A stretch of DNA of 64,000 bases from assembly GCA_964564625.1 (NCBI GenBank), contig CAZMBE010000010.1, positions 21,149 through 85,148 of the forward strand, read 5' to 3'. Positions 55,847 through 64,000 of this stretch are shown here, piece after piece; the stretch's first letter is position 1; the number at the start of each line of letters is the position of its first letter. The stretch is from UBA2185 sp964564625 (GTDB taxonomy: Bacteria > Desulfobacterota > Syntrophia > Syntrophales > UBA2185). The notes beneath the pieces are model-generated. The model ran no database searches. It was not told where the DNA came from and saw nothing but the letters and a program-made list of their open reading frames with translations. Both the position numbers and the translations under genes were made by a program.

Positions 55847-56980
55847 TTAGGTACCGGGGACTTCCCGTTTCGCCGGCACGGCCGCGAATATTCCCACCAG
55901 ACACAGGGCAGCGGCAAACAACATGACCCCGTGGTATCCCCATCCCTGGGCTATGAAACCGCCTAAGAGCGGGCCTACTGCGTTGCACAGATTGATGGTG
56001 GACTGGAATATGCCCCCGGCGGTGCCCTTTTCTTTCCCGCTGCGAAGGACAATAAGCAACGCGCCGACATAGAGACAGGACCAGGCCACGCCCATGATAA
56101 CCTGTACTATAATCAGGTAAAACCGGTCGGTTACAAGGGTATAGGCAATAAACACAAAAAGTGAAAGCAGCTGGCCGTAAAAAAACATTTTGAATTCAGA
56201 AAACCGGTCCAACTGGCGCATGACCAGAAACTGGACGGCAAAGTTAACTCCCCACAAGAGGCCGATCCAGAAATTGTCGAGTCCTATAGAAGCCATATAC
56301 AGCGGAAAGATGATCCAGACGGCGCTGGCTCCCAGGTGCCGCAGAAATACCGCGAGATAAACCCTGTAATCCCGACACATTACATGCCATAGGTTGGGGG
56401 GTTTGGAGAAATTAGAGGAGGGCATCTTCGGGAAAGTCAGAGAAACGAAAAAGGCCAGCAGGCATACCAGAAAACTGATCCAGAAAAGCAGTTGGATATC
56501 GCCAACAAGAGCCGCTGCCAGAGCTCCAAAAATCCAGCCGAGAGCCCCGTAGGAGCTGTATTTCCCCATATTGGCGCCGGATTCAAACGCATAGGTAATG
56601 GTTGCCGCCGTGGCAATGCCCAGGGAAAATCCCACTATGGCACGCACAGTCATTAATACCAGCACACTATGGGCCAGAAGCTGAACGGCAAAAGCCGCGC
56701 TGCTTATCAAAAGCCCCCACCTTACAAAAAGCAGCCTTCCCAGGCGATCGGATTTCCACCCGGAATAAAGAGAAGAAACTAAAAACGCGATTCCGTAGGC
56801 ACCTCCTATTATCCCAACCTCAACATCAGACGCCCCTAACTGCGCTCCCAGCAGGGGAACAAAAATAAAGGAGCTCATCGCCGCAAAGCTGAGACAAAAG
56901 TTCACGAGGCCTATCAGCCAGCGGCGGGACCATTCCCCTGTCGATTCTTCTCCTGGAATAATTGCCTCTTGTTCTGACAT
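55847..56980 (-). CDS. major facilitator superfamily transporter
   Basis: 377 aa with 12 hydrophobic stretches. The MFS signature is in YSGWKSDRLGRLLFVRWG (loop 2-3) and its repeat region. It is a small-molecule exporter or importer of unknown substrate. The downstream crotonase gene starts 39 bases after it, so both may be one transcript. Confidence 0.85.
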   Translation of the reverse strand: MSEQEAIIPGEESTGEWSRRWLIGLVNFCLSFAAMSSFIFVPLLGAQLGASDVEVGIIGGAYGIAFLVSSLYSGWKSDRLGRLLFVRWGLLISSAAFAVQLLAHSVLVLMTVRAIVGFSLGIATAATITYAFESGANMGKYSSYGALGWIFGALAAALVGDIQLLFWISFLVCLLAFFVSLTFPKMPSSNFSKPPNLWHVMCRDYRVYLAVFLRHLGASAVWIIFPLYMASIGLDNFWIGLLWGVNFAVQFLVMRQLDRFSEFKMFFYGQLLSLFVFIAYTLVTDRFYLIIVQVIMGVAWSCLYVGALLIVLRSGKEKGTAGGIFQSTINLCNAVGPLLGGFIAQGWGYHGVMLFAAALCLVGIFAAVPAKREVPGT

Positions 56981-57203
56981 GATTGCTTATTATCACATAA
57001 CCACGCCCGTTGCATTACCCATGTTGTCATTGTTCCTTGACACATACATTTTGTATTCCCCATACTTCCACAGCAACACAATGAATTCTTATCACACACG
57101 CTAAAAAAGATTTCAGCTTAAACAGGAAAATATAATTGACTCATTACGTACAATGATGCAGTCTTAAGACAAGGTATAGTACGGTACATTTGGCGGAGTC
57201 TTC

Positions 57204-57944
57204 ATGAAGCATTTCAGGCTGAGCAAGGTTTGGATCCCCAATTCGCTTACTATGGGAAACCTTCTTTTCGGATTTATTGCCATAGTGAACGCATCCCAGG
57301 GGCAGTATGTTGTTTCGGGAATTTGTATTCTCTTTGCGGCGCTCCTTGATGGATTTGACGGTCAGATTGCAAGAATGCTCAATGTTACCAGTAAGATTGG
57401 AGAGCAGCTCGATTCTCTAGCTGATTGTGTGGCATTCGGCGTAGCCCCGGGATATCTGGCGTATTCAGCGTATCTTTTTGACATATCATTTTCCCTGAAC
57501 GGGACCAAGCATATCCCTCTGGGAATGTTTATCGCGGCCGTCTTTCCTCTCTGCGCTGCCTACAGGCTTGCCCGGTTCAACGTGAGCCATGCCAGCGATT
57601 CCTTTTCAGGCTTGCCGTCACCTATGGCAGGTATAATCATGGCGCTTGTGCCTATTGCTTTCAGTAACCCTGGAGACATTAGGAGTCACCTGCCGATTTT
57701 TGTGCCGGCATTCATTGCCGTAGCCCTTCTGATGGTTTCTACCGTAAAATTCTCCAAACCACAGGCTAAAGAGCTCAAAAAATTTCACGGACTAAAGCTT
57801 ATTCTGCTGATAGTGTTAATTGTGCTGCTCTCAATTATGCTTAGAAAATGGCTGCTTTTTATTTTTATCGGATTGATATTGATCTATATCTTTACGGGGC
57901 TGTACAGTTTTTTGATCCAGTTTATCCAGGAAAGAAGATATTAG
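57204..57944 (+). CDS. pssA: CDP-diacylglycerol-serine O-phosphatidyltransferase
   Basis: 246 aa with multiple membrane helices. The CDP-alcohol phosphotransferase motif D-G-x2-A-R-x8-G-x3-D-x3-D is complete (from DGQIAR to SLAD). PssA makes phosphatidylserine, the precursor of phosphatidylethanolamine. The psd decarboxylase gene, which is often next to it, is not in the window. Confidence 0.93.
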   Translation: MKHFRLSKVWIPNSLTMGNLLFGFIAIVNASQGQYVVSGICILFAALLDGFDGQIARMLNVTSKIGEQLDSLADCVAFGVAPGYLAYSAYLFDISFSLNGTKHIPLGMFIAAVFPLCAAYRLARFNVSHASDSFSGLPSPMAGIIMALVPIAFSNPGDIRSHLPIFVPAFIAVALLMVSTVKFSKPQAKELKKFHGLKLILLIVLIVLLSIMLRKWLLFIFIGLILIYIFTGLYSFLIQFIQERRY

Positions 57945-57968
57945 TATTCGGGGAAGGGAAAAAAGAAT

Positions 57969-58217
57969 ATGAAATGGTGTATGTTTGCAAACAGGAGGTG
58001 TTGTAGAGAGGAATGTGTTGGATGGATACACGATAATTGTTTTGTCTTTTTATTATTGCCGTCTGACTATAGTTACAATCAGCAGCAGACTGAGTTCGAT
58101 TGGTTGAAATATACATTGTCGGATACAGATGCACACGATTCGTCAAGAAACAGAGACGATCAATTATCCCTCTTAGATGAACTCGAACAGCAAATCGCTC
58201 GCAAAAATTCCGGTTGA
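57969..58217 (+). CDS. possible small protein downstream of pssA
   Basis: 82 codons. GGGGAAGGGA precedes the ATG by about 12 bases. The N-terminal half has six cysteines within 24 residues (CMFANRRCCREEC and DNC) and the C-terminal part is polar. No family is recognised; the codons may be chance, but the ribosome site and position support a gene weakly. Confidence 0.3.
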   Translation: MKWCMFANRRCCREECVGWIHDNCFVFLLLPSDYSYNQQQTEFDWLKYTLSDTDAHDSSRNRDDQLSLLDELEQQIARKNSG

Positions 58218-58294
58218 ATAATCTTACCAGAATAGAAAATAATCATCAAATTTCAGAGCGTTACTGAATCATGAAGAAAGGGAGGATATACTGC

Positions 58295-59224
58295 ATGATG
58301 AAGATATTAGCGTTTAGGAATGGATTAACATTGTCGGCAGCAATTCTGGTTGCATTGTGTATTCTCTTCAACAATGTGGTATTTGCCCAGCAGGGATTGA
58401 AGAAGATCGCAGACGGCGTCTACGCATATGCGGATGTAAAGAACGGTTCCCCCAAAAACAGCTTCGGTGCCAATGCGGGGATTGTCGTCGACAGAGACGG
58501 AATAGTTGTCATTGACACACTGGTCTCTGCGAAAGAAGCGAAACGCTTTATTAAAGATATTCATGCAATTTCAGACAAACCGATAAAACTGGTCATTAAT
58601 ACCCACTATCATCTGGATCATACCTTCGGCAACGCCGAATTCGCCAGGCTTGGAGCCCTGATCATCGCTCAGTCTGCAGATACCATACATATGCGCACCA
58701 GGGGAGAATATGTCCTGAAAAATGCCGGTAATTTCGGGCTTACAAAAGATGATCTTCAGGGCACGGAAATCGCCTATCCCGCACTGGTCTTTCACGAAAA
58801 AATGGAAATCAGCCTGGGAAGCAAGAAGGTGGATTTACTGTTTCCCGGCCCCTCCCATTCGGATGGAAGCATCCTGGTCCACCTCCTCGACAGTAAGGTT
58901 TTATTCACCGGGGATATCCTGTTTGCCGATCGCCATCCCTATATGGCGGATGGCGATGTGGAGGGCTGGATCAAGGTCCTCGATTTCATCATGGGCATGG
59001 ATATTGTGACGATTATCCCGGGCCATGGGCCGATTTCAGGCAAGAAGGATATCGCAGACCTGAAAAACTACCTCATGATCTTTGACAAGAGAGCTAAAGA
59101 ATTATGTTCACAATCAACTGATCTCGACTATATCGCTGCGGAAATGAAAAAAATCCTCCCTGCCAGATCTGAAGGAGAACACTTTATTAAAGAAAATATC
59201 AGGATGAAATATATGAAGAGGTAG
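58295..59224 (+). CDS. secreted metallo-beta-lactamase-fold hydrolase
   Basis: 309 aa from the ATG at 58295, chosen for GGGAGG 9 bases upstream; an ATG at 58271 adds eight residues. A signal peptide precedes an MBL domain with the zinc motif NTHYHLDHTFGN, the further metal residues in PGPSHSDGSILVHL, GDILFADRHPY and PGHGPIS. It is of the secreted MBL-hydrolase type related to the quinoprotein-linked SoxH group, and beta-lactam activity is not implied. Confidence 0.9.
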   Translation: MMKILAFRNGLTLSAAILVALCILFNNVVFAQQGLKKIADGVYAYADVKNGSPKNSFGANAGIVVDRDGIVVIDTLVSAKEAKRFIKDIHAISDKPIKLVINTHYHLDHTFGNAEFARLGALIIAQSADTIHMRTRGEYVLKNAGNFGLTKDDLQGTEIAYPALVFHEKMEISLGSKKVDLLFPGPSHSDGSILVHLLDSKVLFTGDILFADRHPYMADGDVEGWIKVLDFIMGMDIVTIIPGHGPISGKKDIADLKNYLMIFDKRAKELCSQSTDLDYIAAEMKKILPARSEGEHFIKENIRMKYMKR

Positions 59225-59453
59225 ATGGGCTGAAAGGACACAAATGAAAAGAAGATGCGTGTGCCACCCGCAACCTTAAACATAAAGGGGTGGAAGTAGA
59301 AGCACGCATAGTTCACGCGGCATTCATGGCTGTTTTAGCCGTGCTTTATGCGAAAGTCACCTCCGCAACTGAATTCATCGTGAAATTGTCGTAATACCCG
59401 CTTTTCTCGAATATGGTCGTACACCCACACTGGTGATGGAACAGCATATTTTG

Positions 59454-61874
59454 TTACCGGGCACCCTGATTCTTGAGGACACGCTGGGTCTCAGCAATCT
59501 CTTCGGGTGTCACGCTTTTTCTGATCTGTTCCATGCGCTCCATGACCTGCTGGAAACGGAGGCCCTCCGCCGCGCTGATCCACTCCAGCCCCAGCCTCTC
59601 TGTACGCAGTCCCAATTTCTCCATCTTTTTCCAGATTCTCTTGATACGCCGCTCCGTCCAGTGGTTGGCGCTGATGTAGTGGCAGTCGCCGATATGGCAG
59701 CCGGAAACGAGGACCGTCGGAGCGCCTTTCGTGAAGGATCGCCAGATGAACTTCTCGTGCACCCTCCCCGAGCACATGGTGCGGATCAGGCGGGTATTGG
59801 GCGGATACCTGAGCCGGGAGACACCGGCAAAATCAGCCCCCGCGTAAGAGCACCAGTTGCACGCAAAAACTAGTATCCGCTCAGGGGCATCATCCTCAAG
59901 GATCGCGTCGATCTGCGCCTCGATCTGGGCGTCCGTGAAATGATTCATAGTAACGGCAAGCTGCGGACATTCCGCCGCACAGGTGCCGCACCCCGCGCAT
60001 GCCGCTTCGGTGACCTTTGCCGCTGTCTTTGCCTTTGTATCCACGCTGATGGCATTGTACGGACATACCTTGGCGCACAGGCCGCAGGCGTTGCACAATT
60101 CGGGATCTACTACAGCCGTGATTGCCTCCACCGTGAGCATACCGGGATTCATGAGGCGCATGGCCCTGGCAGCTGCTGCTGATGCCTGAGTCACGGACTC
60201 CTTTATGTCCTTCGGCCCTTCAGCGCAGCCGGCAAAGAAGATACCCCGGCTCGCCGAATCCACAGGCTGGAGTTTCGGATGCGCCTCAAGATAAAAACCG
60301 TCCGACGTTGTCTGCAGGGCCAGCATTTCCTGGATAATCTTCATGTCCGGAGGCGGCTCGAGACCGACAGCCAGAACCACCATATCAGCATGATGGGTAT
60401 CAAGCGCATTCGTCGACGTGTTTTCCACGGTAAGAATCAGGTTCTTGGTTGCCGGGTCCTGCTTGATGTCCCCCGGGAGTCCCCGGATGTAGCGGACACC
60501 CATACCCTTGCTCCGCCGGAAAAGATCCTCGAATCCCTTGCCGAAAGCCCGGATATCGATATAGAACACCTTGACTTCCATGTCCGGATAGTGCTCCTTC
60601 AGCATGATGGTGCTTTTAATCGTGTTCATGCAGCAGATATTTGAGCAGTAGGGACGGCCCCGCCGTTGTGAGCGGGAGCCCACGCACTGGATGAAGGCGA
60701 CGGATTTGGGAATTGTGACGTCCGTCAATCGGATGACCTCGCCGTTCGTCGGGCCCCCGGCGTTGATCAACCGCTCAAGCTCCATGCTCGTGAGCACGTT
60801 CTCGTAACGGGTATATCCGTACTCATCCATACCGGCAGGATCGTACGTCTCCATTCCTGTGGCCACAATAATCGTGCCCACATCAAACGTAACCTCTTCA
60901 TCGTTCATATTGAAGTCGATGCAGTGTTTTTTGCATGCTTCTATGCATTTTCCGCAGATGATAGGATTATGGCCAAGGCAATGGGTGATATCGACAGCGT
61001 ATGCAGAGGGAACAGCCTGGGGAAATGGAGAAAAGATAGCCCGGCGGGAACTGAGACCCATGTTGAATTCATCAGGGATGATTACAGGGCACACTCCCGC
61101 ACAATCACCACAGGCTGTGCATTCCTTCTCCTTTACGTACCGTGCCCTTTTCAGAATTCGCACGTGGAAATTTCCCACGAATCCCGTGATCTCCCTCACA
61201 TCGCTCATTGTGAGCATCGTTATGTTGGGATGCCGACCTGCATCCGTCATTTTCGGTCCGAGTATTCAGATGGAACAGTCCATGGTAGGAAATGTCTTGT
61301 CAAGTCTCGCCATGATGCCTCCGACACTTGGCTGCTTCTCTACCAGCACGACCTTATAGCCCGCATCGGCAAGATCCAGGGCGGCCTGTATGCCCGCCAC
61401 TCCGCCGCCGATGATAAGCGTGGAGCGGCGCACCGGAACTTCCATTTCCGTTTGTGAATCAAGCAGGCGGGCCCGTACCACGGCGGAGCGCACGAGATCC
61501 TTTGCTTTGGTCGTTGCTTTTCCGGTATCATGGCCATGCACCCACGAACACTGCTCACGGATATTTGCCATCTCCATCAGATAAGGATTGAGGCCCGCCT
61601 CACTGACACACTGCCGGAATGTCGATTCATGCAACCTCGGTGAGCATGAGGCGACCACCACCCGATTGAGTCCATGTTCACGTATGTCACTTTTGATCTG
61701 GTTCTGACCCGGCTCGGAGCACGTGTAGCCCTGATTCCGGCATATTACTACACCCGGCAGTCTTTCAGCGTACTCAGCAACGGCAGCGCACTCGACCACA
61801 CCGGCAATATTCGATCCGCATTGGCATACGTACACGCCGATTCTCACGCTTTCATCCGGTTTCGATTCCTGCAT
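59454..61874 (-). CDS. hdrA: HdrA-MvhD fusion with in-frame TGA (selenocysteine)
   Basis: 806 residues with Sec203 read from TGA at 61268-61266. It starts at the ATG at 61874 (AAGGGA upstream); an ATG at 61922 is possible. Order: VYVCQCGSNIAG; FAD site LIIGGGVAGIQAALDL; TMDCSI-Sec-ILGPKM, where most HdrA have Cys; ferredoxin clusters (CTACGDCAGVCPV, CGKCIEACKKHC); a second cluster pair (CNACGLCAKVCP, CAGCGTCAAECP); then a C-terminal MvhD domain (FACNWCSYAGADFAG, GCHIGDCHY). The flavin should bifurcate electrons between a thiol/disulfide-linked Hdr module and ferredoxin. The operon is in the minus direction and continues off the window. Confidence 0.85.
61228..61268 (-). promoter_or_regulatory. 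bacterial SECIS element with the TGA
   Basis: In the mRNA, 20 bases after UGA (61268-61266), GGAUGC pairs perfectly with GCAUCC across the loop AGGUCG (61245-61228). The loop has the GGU that SelB reads and matches the E. coli fdhF loop (AGGUCU). The loop GGU is about 27 bases from the UGA, within the known range for bacterial SECIS elements. Confidence 0.8.
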
Positions 61875-61964
61875 ACGATGTCCCTTTCTATTGTATCTGT
61901 CCCGGGGAGAACTCATTTCCATCCGCCCTCCCGTCAGGGGAGGGAAAAGTCAGAAGGACCTTGA

Positions 61965-63128
61965 TTATACACTGTACTCAATCTGGTCGGCCAGAATAGA
62001 GACCAGATCCCGTATTTCCATTTTTATTTTTTTCCCGTGCCGTAGAGGATCCCGGATAGTGCAGGTCAGGTGAATCATACATTTTGGGCATGCGGTAATG
62101 AGAAGGTCAGCACCGGTTGCCTTCGCCTCCTGGAGCCTCTTCACCTGAATTTGCTTGGAATAGGCATCGCAATTAATGAAGCCGCAGTTCCCGCAGCATA
62201 ACGCGCCCTTCCCCGAGTTTTCCATCTCCAGGAACTTCATTTCCGGAACGAGGTTAATGAGCTCTCTTGGACCGGTATAGCGGTTCAGCATACGCCCCAA
62301 CCGGCAGGGGTCTTGAAAGGTTGCCTTTTTTTTCAGCGGCCTAAAGGCCTTCCCTCCAATTTTCATTTCCCGCTGGAGAAGGTCCAGAAGGAGCGTTACC
62401 TTTATATCAAACCCTGTAATGATCCGGGGCATGTGCTCACTGAGGACCTGAAAGCATTCTGGACACGACACAATAACTTCCTTGATACCGGCATCCTTGA
62501 AGGTTTTATAGTTCAGCCGGCAGAGGTTTTCGAAATTCTCAGCATCGCCTGACCATAGCAAGTCATGCCCGCAGCATCGTTCATCTTGAAGGAGGCGCGG
62601 CTTAATGTCCAGGAAATTCAAGAGCCGGATGCTGTCTCTCGCGATGGCAAGGGTATCCACCTCAATACCGGAAAAGAAAATATTGAAATAAGGCGCACAA
62701 CCCACGAAAAACGCCACATCTCCTGATTTGGCCACCTGAATGCCCGGATCAAGCCAATCGAGACGGTTCTGCCTGAGACCCGGGGCGGTCATCATCCTCA
62801 TCCAGGAATGGATGGCTCCGTCGTGGGCGCGATAGCCTTTCAATCCTTTCGTTTCGGCAAGCAGTGTTCGCATTTCCAGGATAAAACTGTTGAAATCAAC
62901 GTCCGACGGACAGCGCTCACGGCACATTCCGCAGGTAAGACACTCCCAGGTTGCGTTCTCGATATACGCTTCGTCCTCGCGCTCGACTATTACTTTATGC
63001 GCCAGAAGCCTGGGTGAATATTCTTTACCCGAAAGCCTTCGCGGACATGCTGCCGTACACTTGCCGCACTCCAGGCACTGGTACAGGGACATATCCACAA
63101 TCATCCTGTCGATTCTCTGATCTCTCAC
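61965..63128 (-). CDS. HdrD-like protein (HdrC and HdrB fused)
   Basis: 387 aa from a GTG whose GTGA overlaps the mvhD stop. Two [4Fe-4S] sites are N-terminal (CLECGKCTAACPR and CLTCGMCRERCPSD), followed by two CCG domains with the cysteines CCGHDLLWSGD and CPECF, then CCGNCGFINCD and CPKCM. The CCG domains hold the non-cubane cluster that reduces a disulfide or similar substrate in HdrB. It is the second subunit of the Hdr complex and sits 90 bases before hdrA. Confidence 0.88.
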   Translation of the reverse strand: MRDQRIDRMIVDMSLYQCLECGKCTAACPRRLSGKEYSPRLLAHKVIVEREDEAYIENATWECLTCGMCRERCPSDVDFNSFILEMRTLLAETKGLKGYRAHDGAIHSWMRMMTAPGLRQNRLDWLDPGIQVAKSGDVAFFVGCAPYFNIFFSGIEVDTLAIARDSIRLLNFLDIKPRLLQDERCCGHDLLWSGDAENFENLCRLNYKTFKDAGIKEVIVSCPECFQVLSEHMPRIITGFDIKVTLLLDLLQREMKIGGKAFRPLKKKATFQDPCRLGRMLNRYTGPRELINLVPEMKFLEMENSGKGALCCGNCGFINCDAYSKQIQVKRLQEAKATGADLLITACPKCMIHLTCTIRDPLRHGKKIKMEIRDLVSILADQIEYSV

Positions 63129-63556
63129 GTCACCAACCCTTCCGATTTCCGATCGGTCTTCACCATGAGGGGACCCAACACCTCTATTTCCTCAACAAAC
63201 TTCCACAGCACCCGTACCAACTGTTCTTTTTCATGGGCCTCAAAGGTGCACTCGACCAGCCTTTCCTGGCGAATGCCCAGCAGATGCAGGAGCCTGCGGA
63301 CGCGGTGCACGTTTTCATGACCCACTTCCGGGCCGGGACCGTAGCGGCAATCCTCATCCTTGCATTCCAAAAGGATTACGCCGTCCGCACCGAATTCAAA
63401 GGCCCTCAGAATCAGCGCCTGATTAATGCGGCCAATGCACATGACCCGTATCAGGTGGAAGTTCGGAGGTATACTCATTCCCGTCATCCCCGCAGCGTTA
63501 TAGCAGGCAAAAGGACTCCAGTTACAGCATATCCCCAACACGCGAACCCGATCCAT
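63125..63556 (-). CDS. mvhD: MvhD-type [2Fe-2S] electron-transfer subunit
   Basis: 143 aa. The [2Fe-2S] ligands are in LGICCNWSPFACYNAAG, CIGRIN and LECKDEDCRYGPG, all in family order. MvhD passes electrons from a hydrogenase or other donor to HdrA. There is no hydrogenase gene in the window, so the donor may be a formate dehydrogenase or an NADH/ferredoxin module encoded off it. It overlaps the HdrD-like gene and starts one base after the gene upstream. Confidence 0.87.
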   Translation of the reverse strand: MDRVRVLGICCNWSPFACYNAAGMTGMSIPPNFHLIRVMCIGRINQALILRAFEFGADGVILLECKDEDCRYGPGPEVGHENVHRVRRLLHLLGIRQERLVECTFEAHEKEQLVRVLWKFVEEIEVLGPLMVKTDRKSEGLVT

Positions 63557-63557
63557 G

Positions 63558-64000
63558 TCATTTCCCCCCGGCCAGTGTTTCAGCTACGATCTCTTCCAGG
63601 AGACGATTGGTAAAGTAGGGCATATCCATAGCCGTCACCGGACAGCGCCCCACGCAGCCACCGCACCCGACACAGTTGTAGCGCAGGACTTCAGCCGTGT
63701 AAAAGCCGCGCTCATTGGCGACCAACCGCACAGCGTCAAACGGGCATATCTCCACACAGCGGCCGCATCCCCGGCATCGATCCTTGTTCACTCTGGGACT
63801 CAACTCATGGTCTTTAAGAAATGCCTCGGCTGCCGTTGTTGCGACGTGCGCCGCCAGAGCGGCACCCGCCTGGAACGCCGTCACCCTCTTGAGCGTCCTG
63901 GGCATCACGCGGTAGACGCCGATCTGGGGGCTGTGGAAAAATTTAAAATTGTATCGGTAAAATTTCTTGAGCCCGAACATCCCCACAGGAATCGCCAGGG
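63558..64000 (-). CDS. ferredoxin-domain protein, HdrA-like C-terminus (5' end off the window)
   Basis: At least 146 residues; the frame is open to the window end (a GTG at 63986 is inside it). The part AFQAGAALAAHVATTAAEA and then two [4Fe-4S] motifs (CRGCGRCVEICP and CVGCGGCVGRCP) match the end of HdrA proteins. It should be a second HdrA-type subunit. The mvhD start follows its stop by one base. Confidence 0.75.
   Translation of the reverse strand, partial: LAIPVGMFGLKKFYRYNFKFFHSPQIGVYRVMPRTLKRVTAFQAGAALAAHVATTAAEAFLKDHELSPRVNKDRCRGCGRCVEICPFDAVRLVANERGFYTAEVLRYNCVGCGGCVGRCPVTAMDMPYFTNRLLEEIVAETLAGGK

Overview
The window looks like a contig from an anaerobic Gram-negative bacterium of the Desulfobacterota/Syntrophia type. 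This is inferred from family content, not from a marker gene: heterodisulfide-reductase (Hdr/Mvh) genes, a methylmalonyl-CoA epimerase next to a small biotin carrier, outer-membrane biogenesis genes (TamA/TamB, DUF748), multi-PAS histidine kinases, DUF3467, PPC/DUF296 and many lipoproteins. A run of exactly 100 N at 31064-31163 marks a scaffold join, so synteny across it is not proven. I found no rRNA, tRNA, CRISPR array or intact insertion sequence.

Layout. 0.2-4.7 kb: an orphan TAXI substrate-binding protein with an overlapping PAS gene, a hemerythrin-like protein facing a 3'-truncated DUF6448 gene, and a Big2/DUF5050 secreted protein. 4.7-12 kb: an acyl-CoA synthetase, a solitary mreB with a TTG start, PspC, a GC-rich cardiolipin-synthase-like PLD gene, two small proteins and MgtE. 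12-19.6 kb: an envelope/stress block (TPR-CHAT protease, adhesin-E-like protein, HtpX, Blc lipocalin, alpha/beta hydrolase), the fossil 3' end of a nitroreductase, then HD-domain, ABM and DUF3467 genes. 19.6-21.1 kb: a minus-strand regulatory patch (receiver, XRE, Cys-containing small protein, pseudo-receiver). 21.7-28.1 kb: SPFH protein and the overlapping tamA-tamB pair. 28.4-31.5 kb: P-type ATPase, gap, Fur/PerR-type regulator. 31.8-35 kb: mce, biotin carrier, katG. 35.4-39.1 kb: one multi-PAS hybrid kinase broken by an in-frame TAA. 39.1-43.1 kb: polysaccharide deacetylase, M20 amidohydrolase, a promoter-terminator unit, a small basic protein, an RRM protein and a lipoprotein.

43.3-48.1 kb (minus strand) holds a matrixin-like protease, a radical SAM enzyme, an O-methyltransferase and a secreted conserved protein, followed by a tandem-repeat protein and the fossil 5' end of a nitroreductase. 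48.9-59.2 kb: a lipoprotein, a DUF748 envelope protein, an intact nitroreductase, a PPC protein, an ECHDC3-like crotonase, an MFS transporter, PssA and an MBL hydrolase.

59.4-64 kb (minus strand) is the most notable part: a tight operon with the end of an HdrA/ferredoxin-like protein, MvhD, a fused HdrC/HdrB (HdrD-like) protein, and an HdrA-MvhD fusion. This hdrA is read as two ORFs only because of an in-frame TGA at a position that is normally cysteine. A bacterial SECIS-like hairpin (loop AGGTCG, as in E. coli fdhF) lies about 20 nt downstream. I read it as a selenocysteine-containing HdrA in an electron-bifurcating complex.
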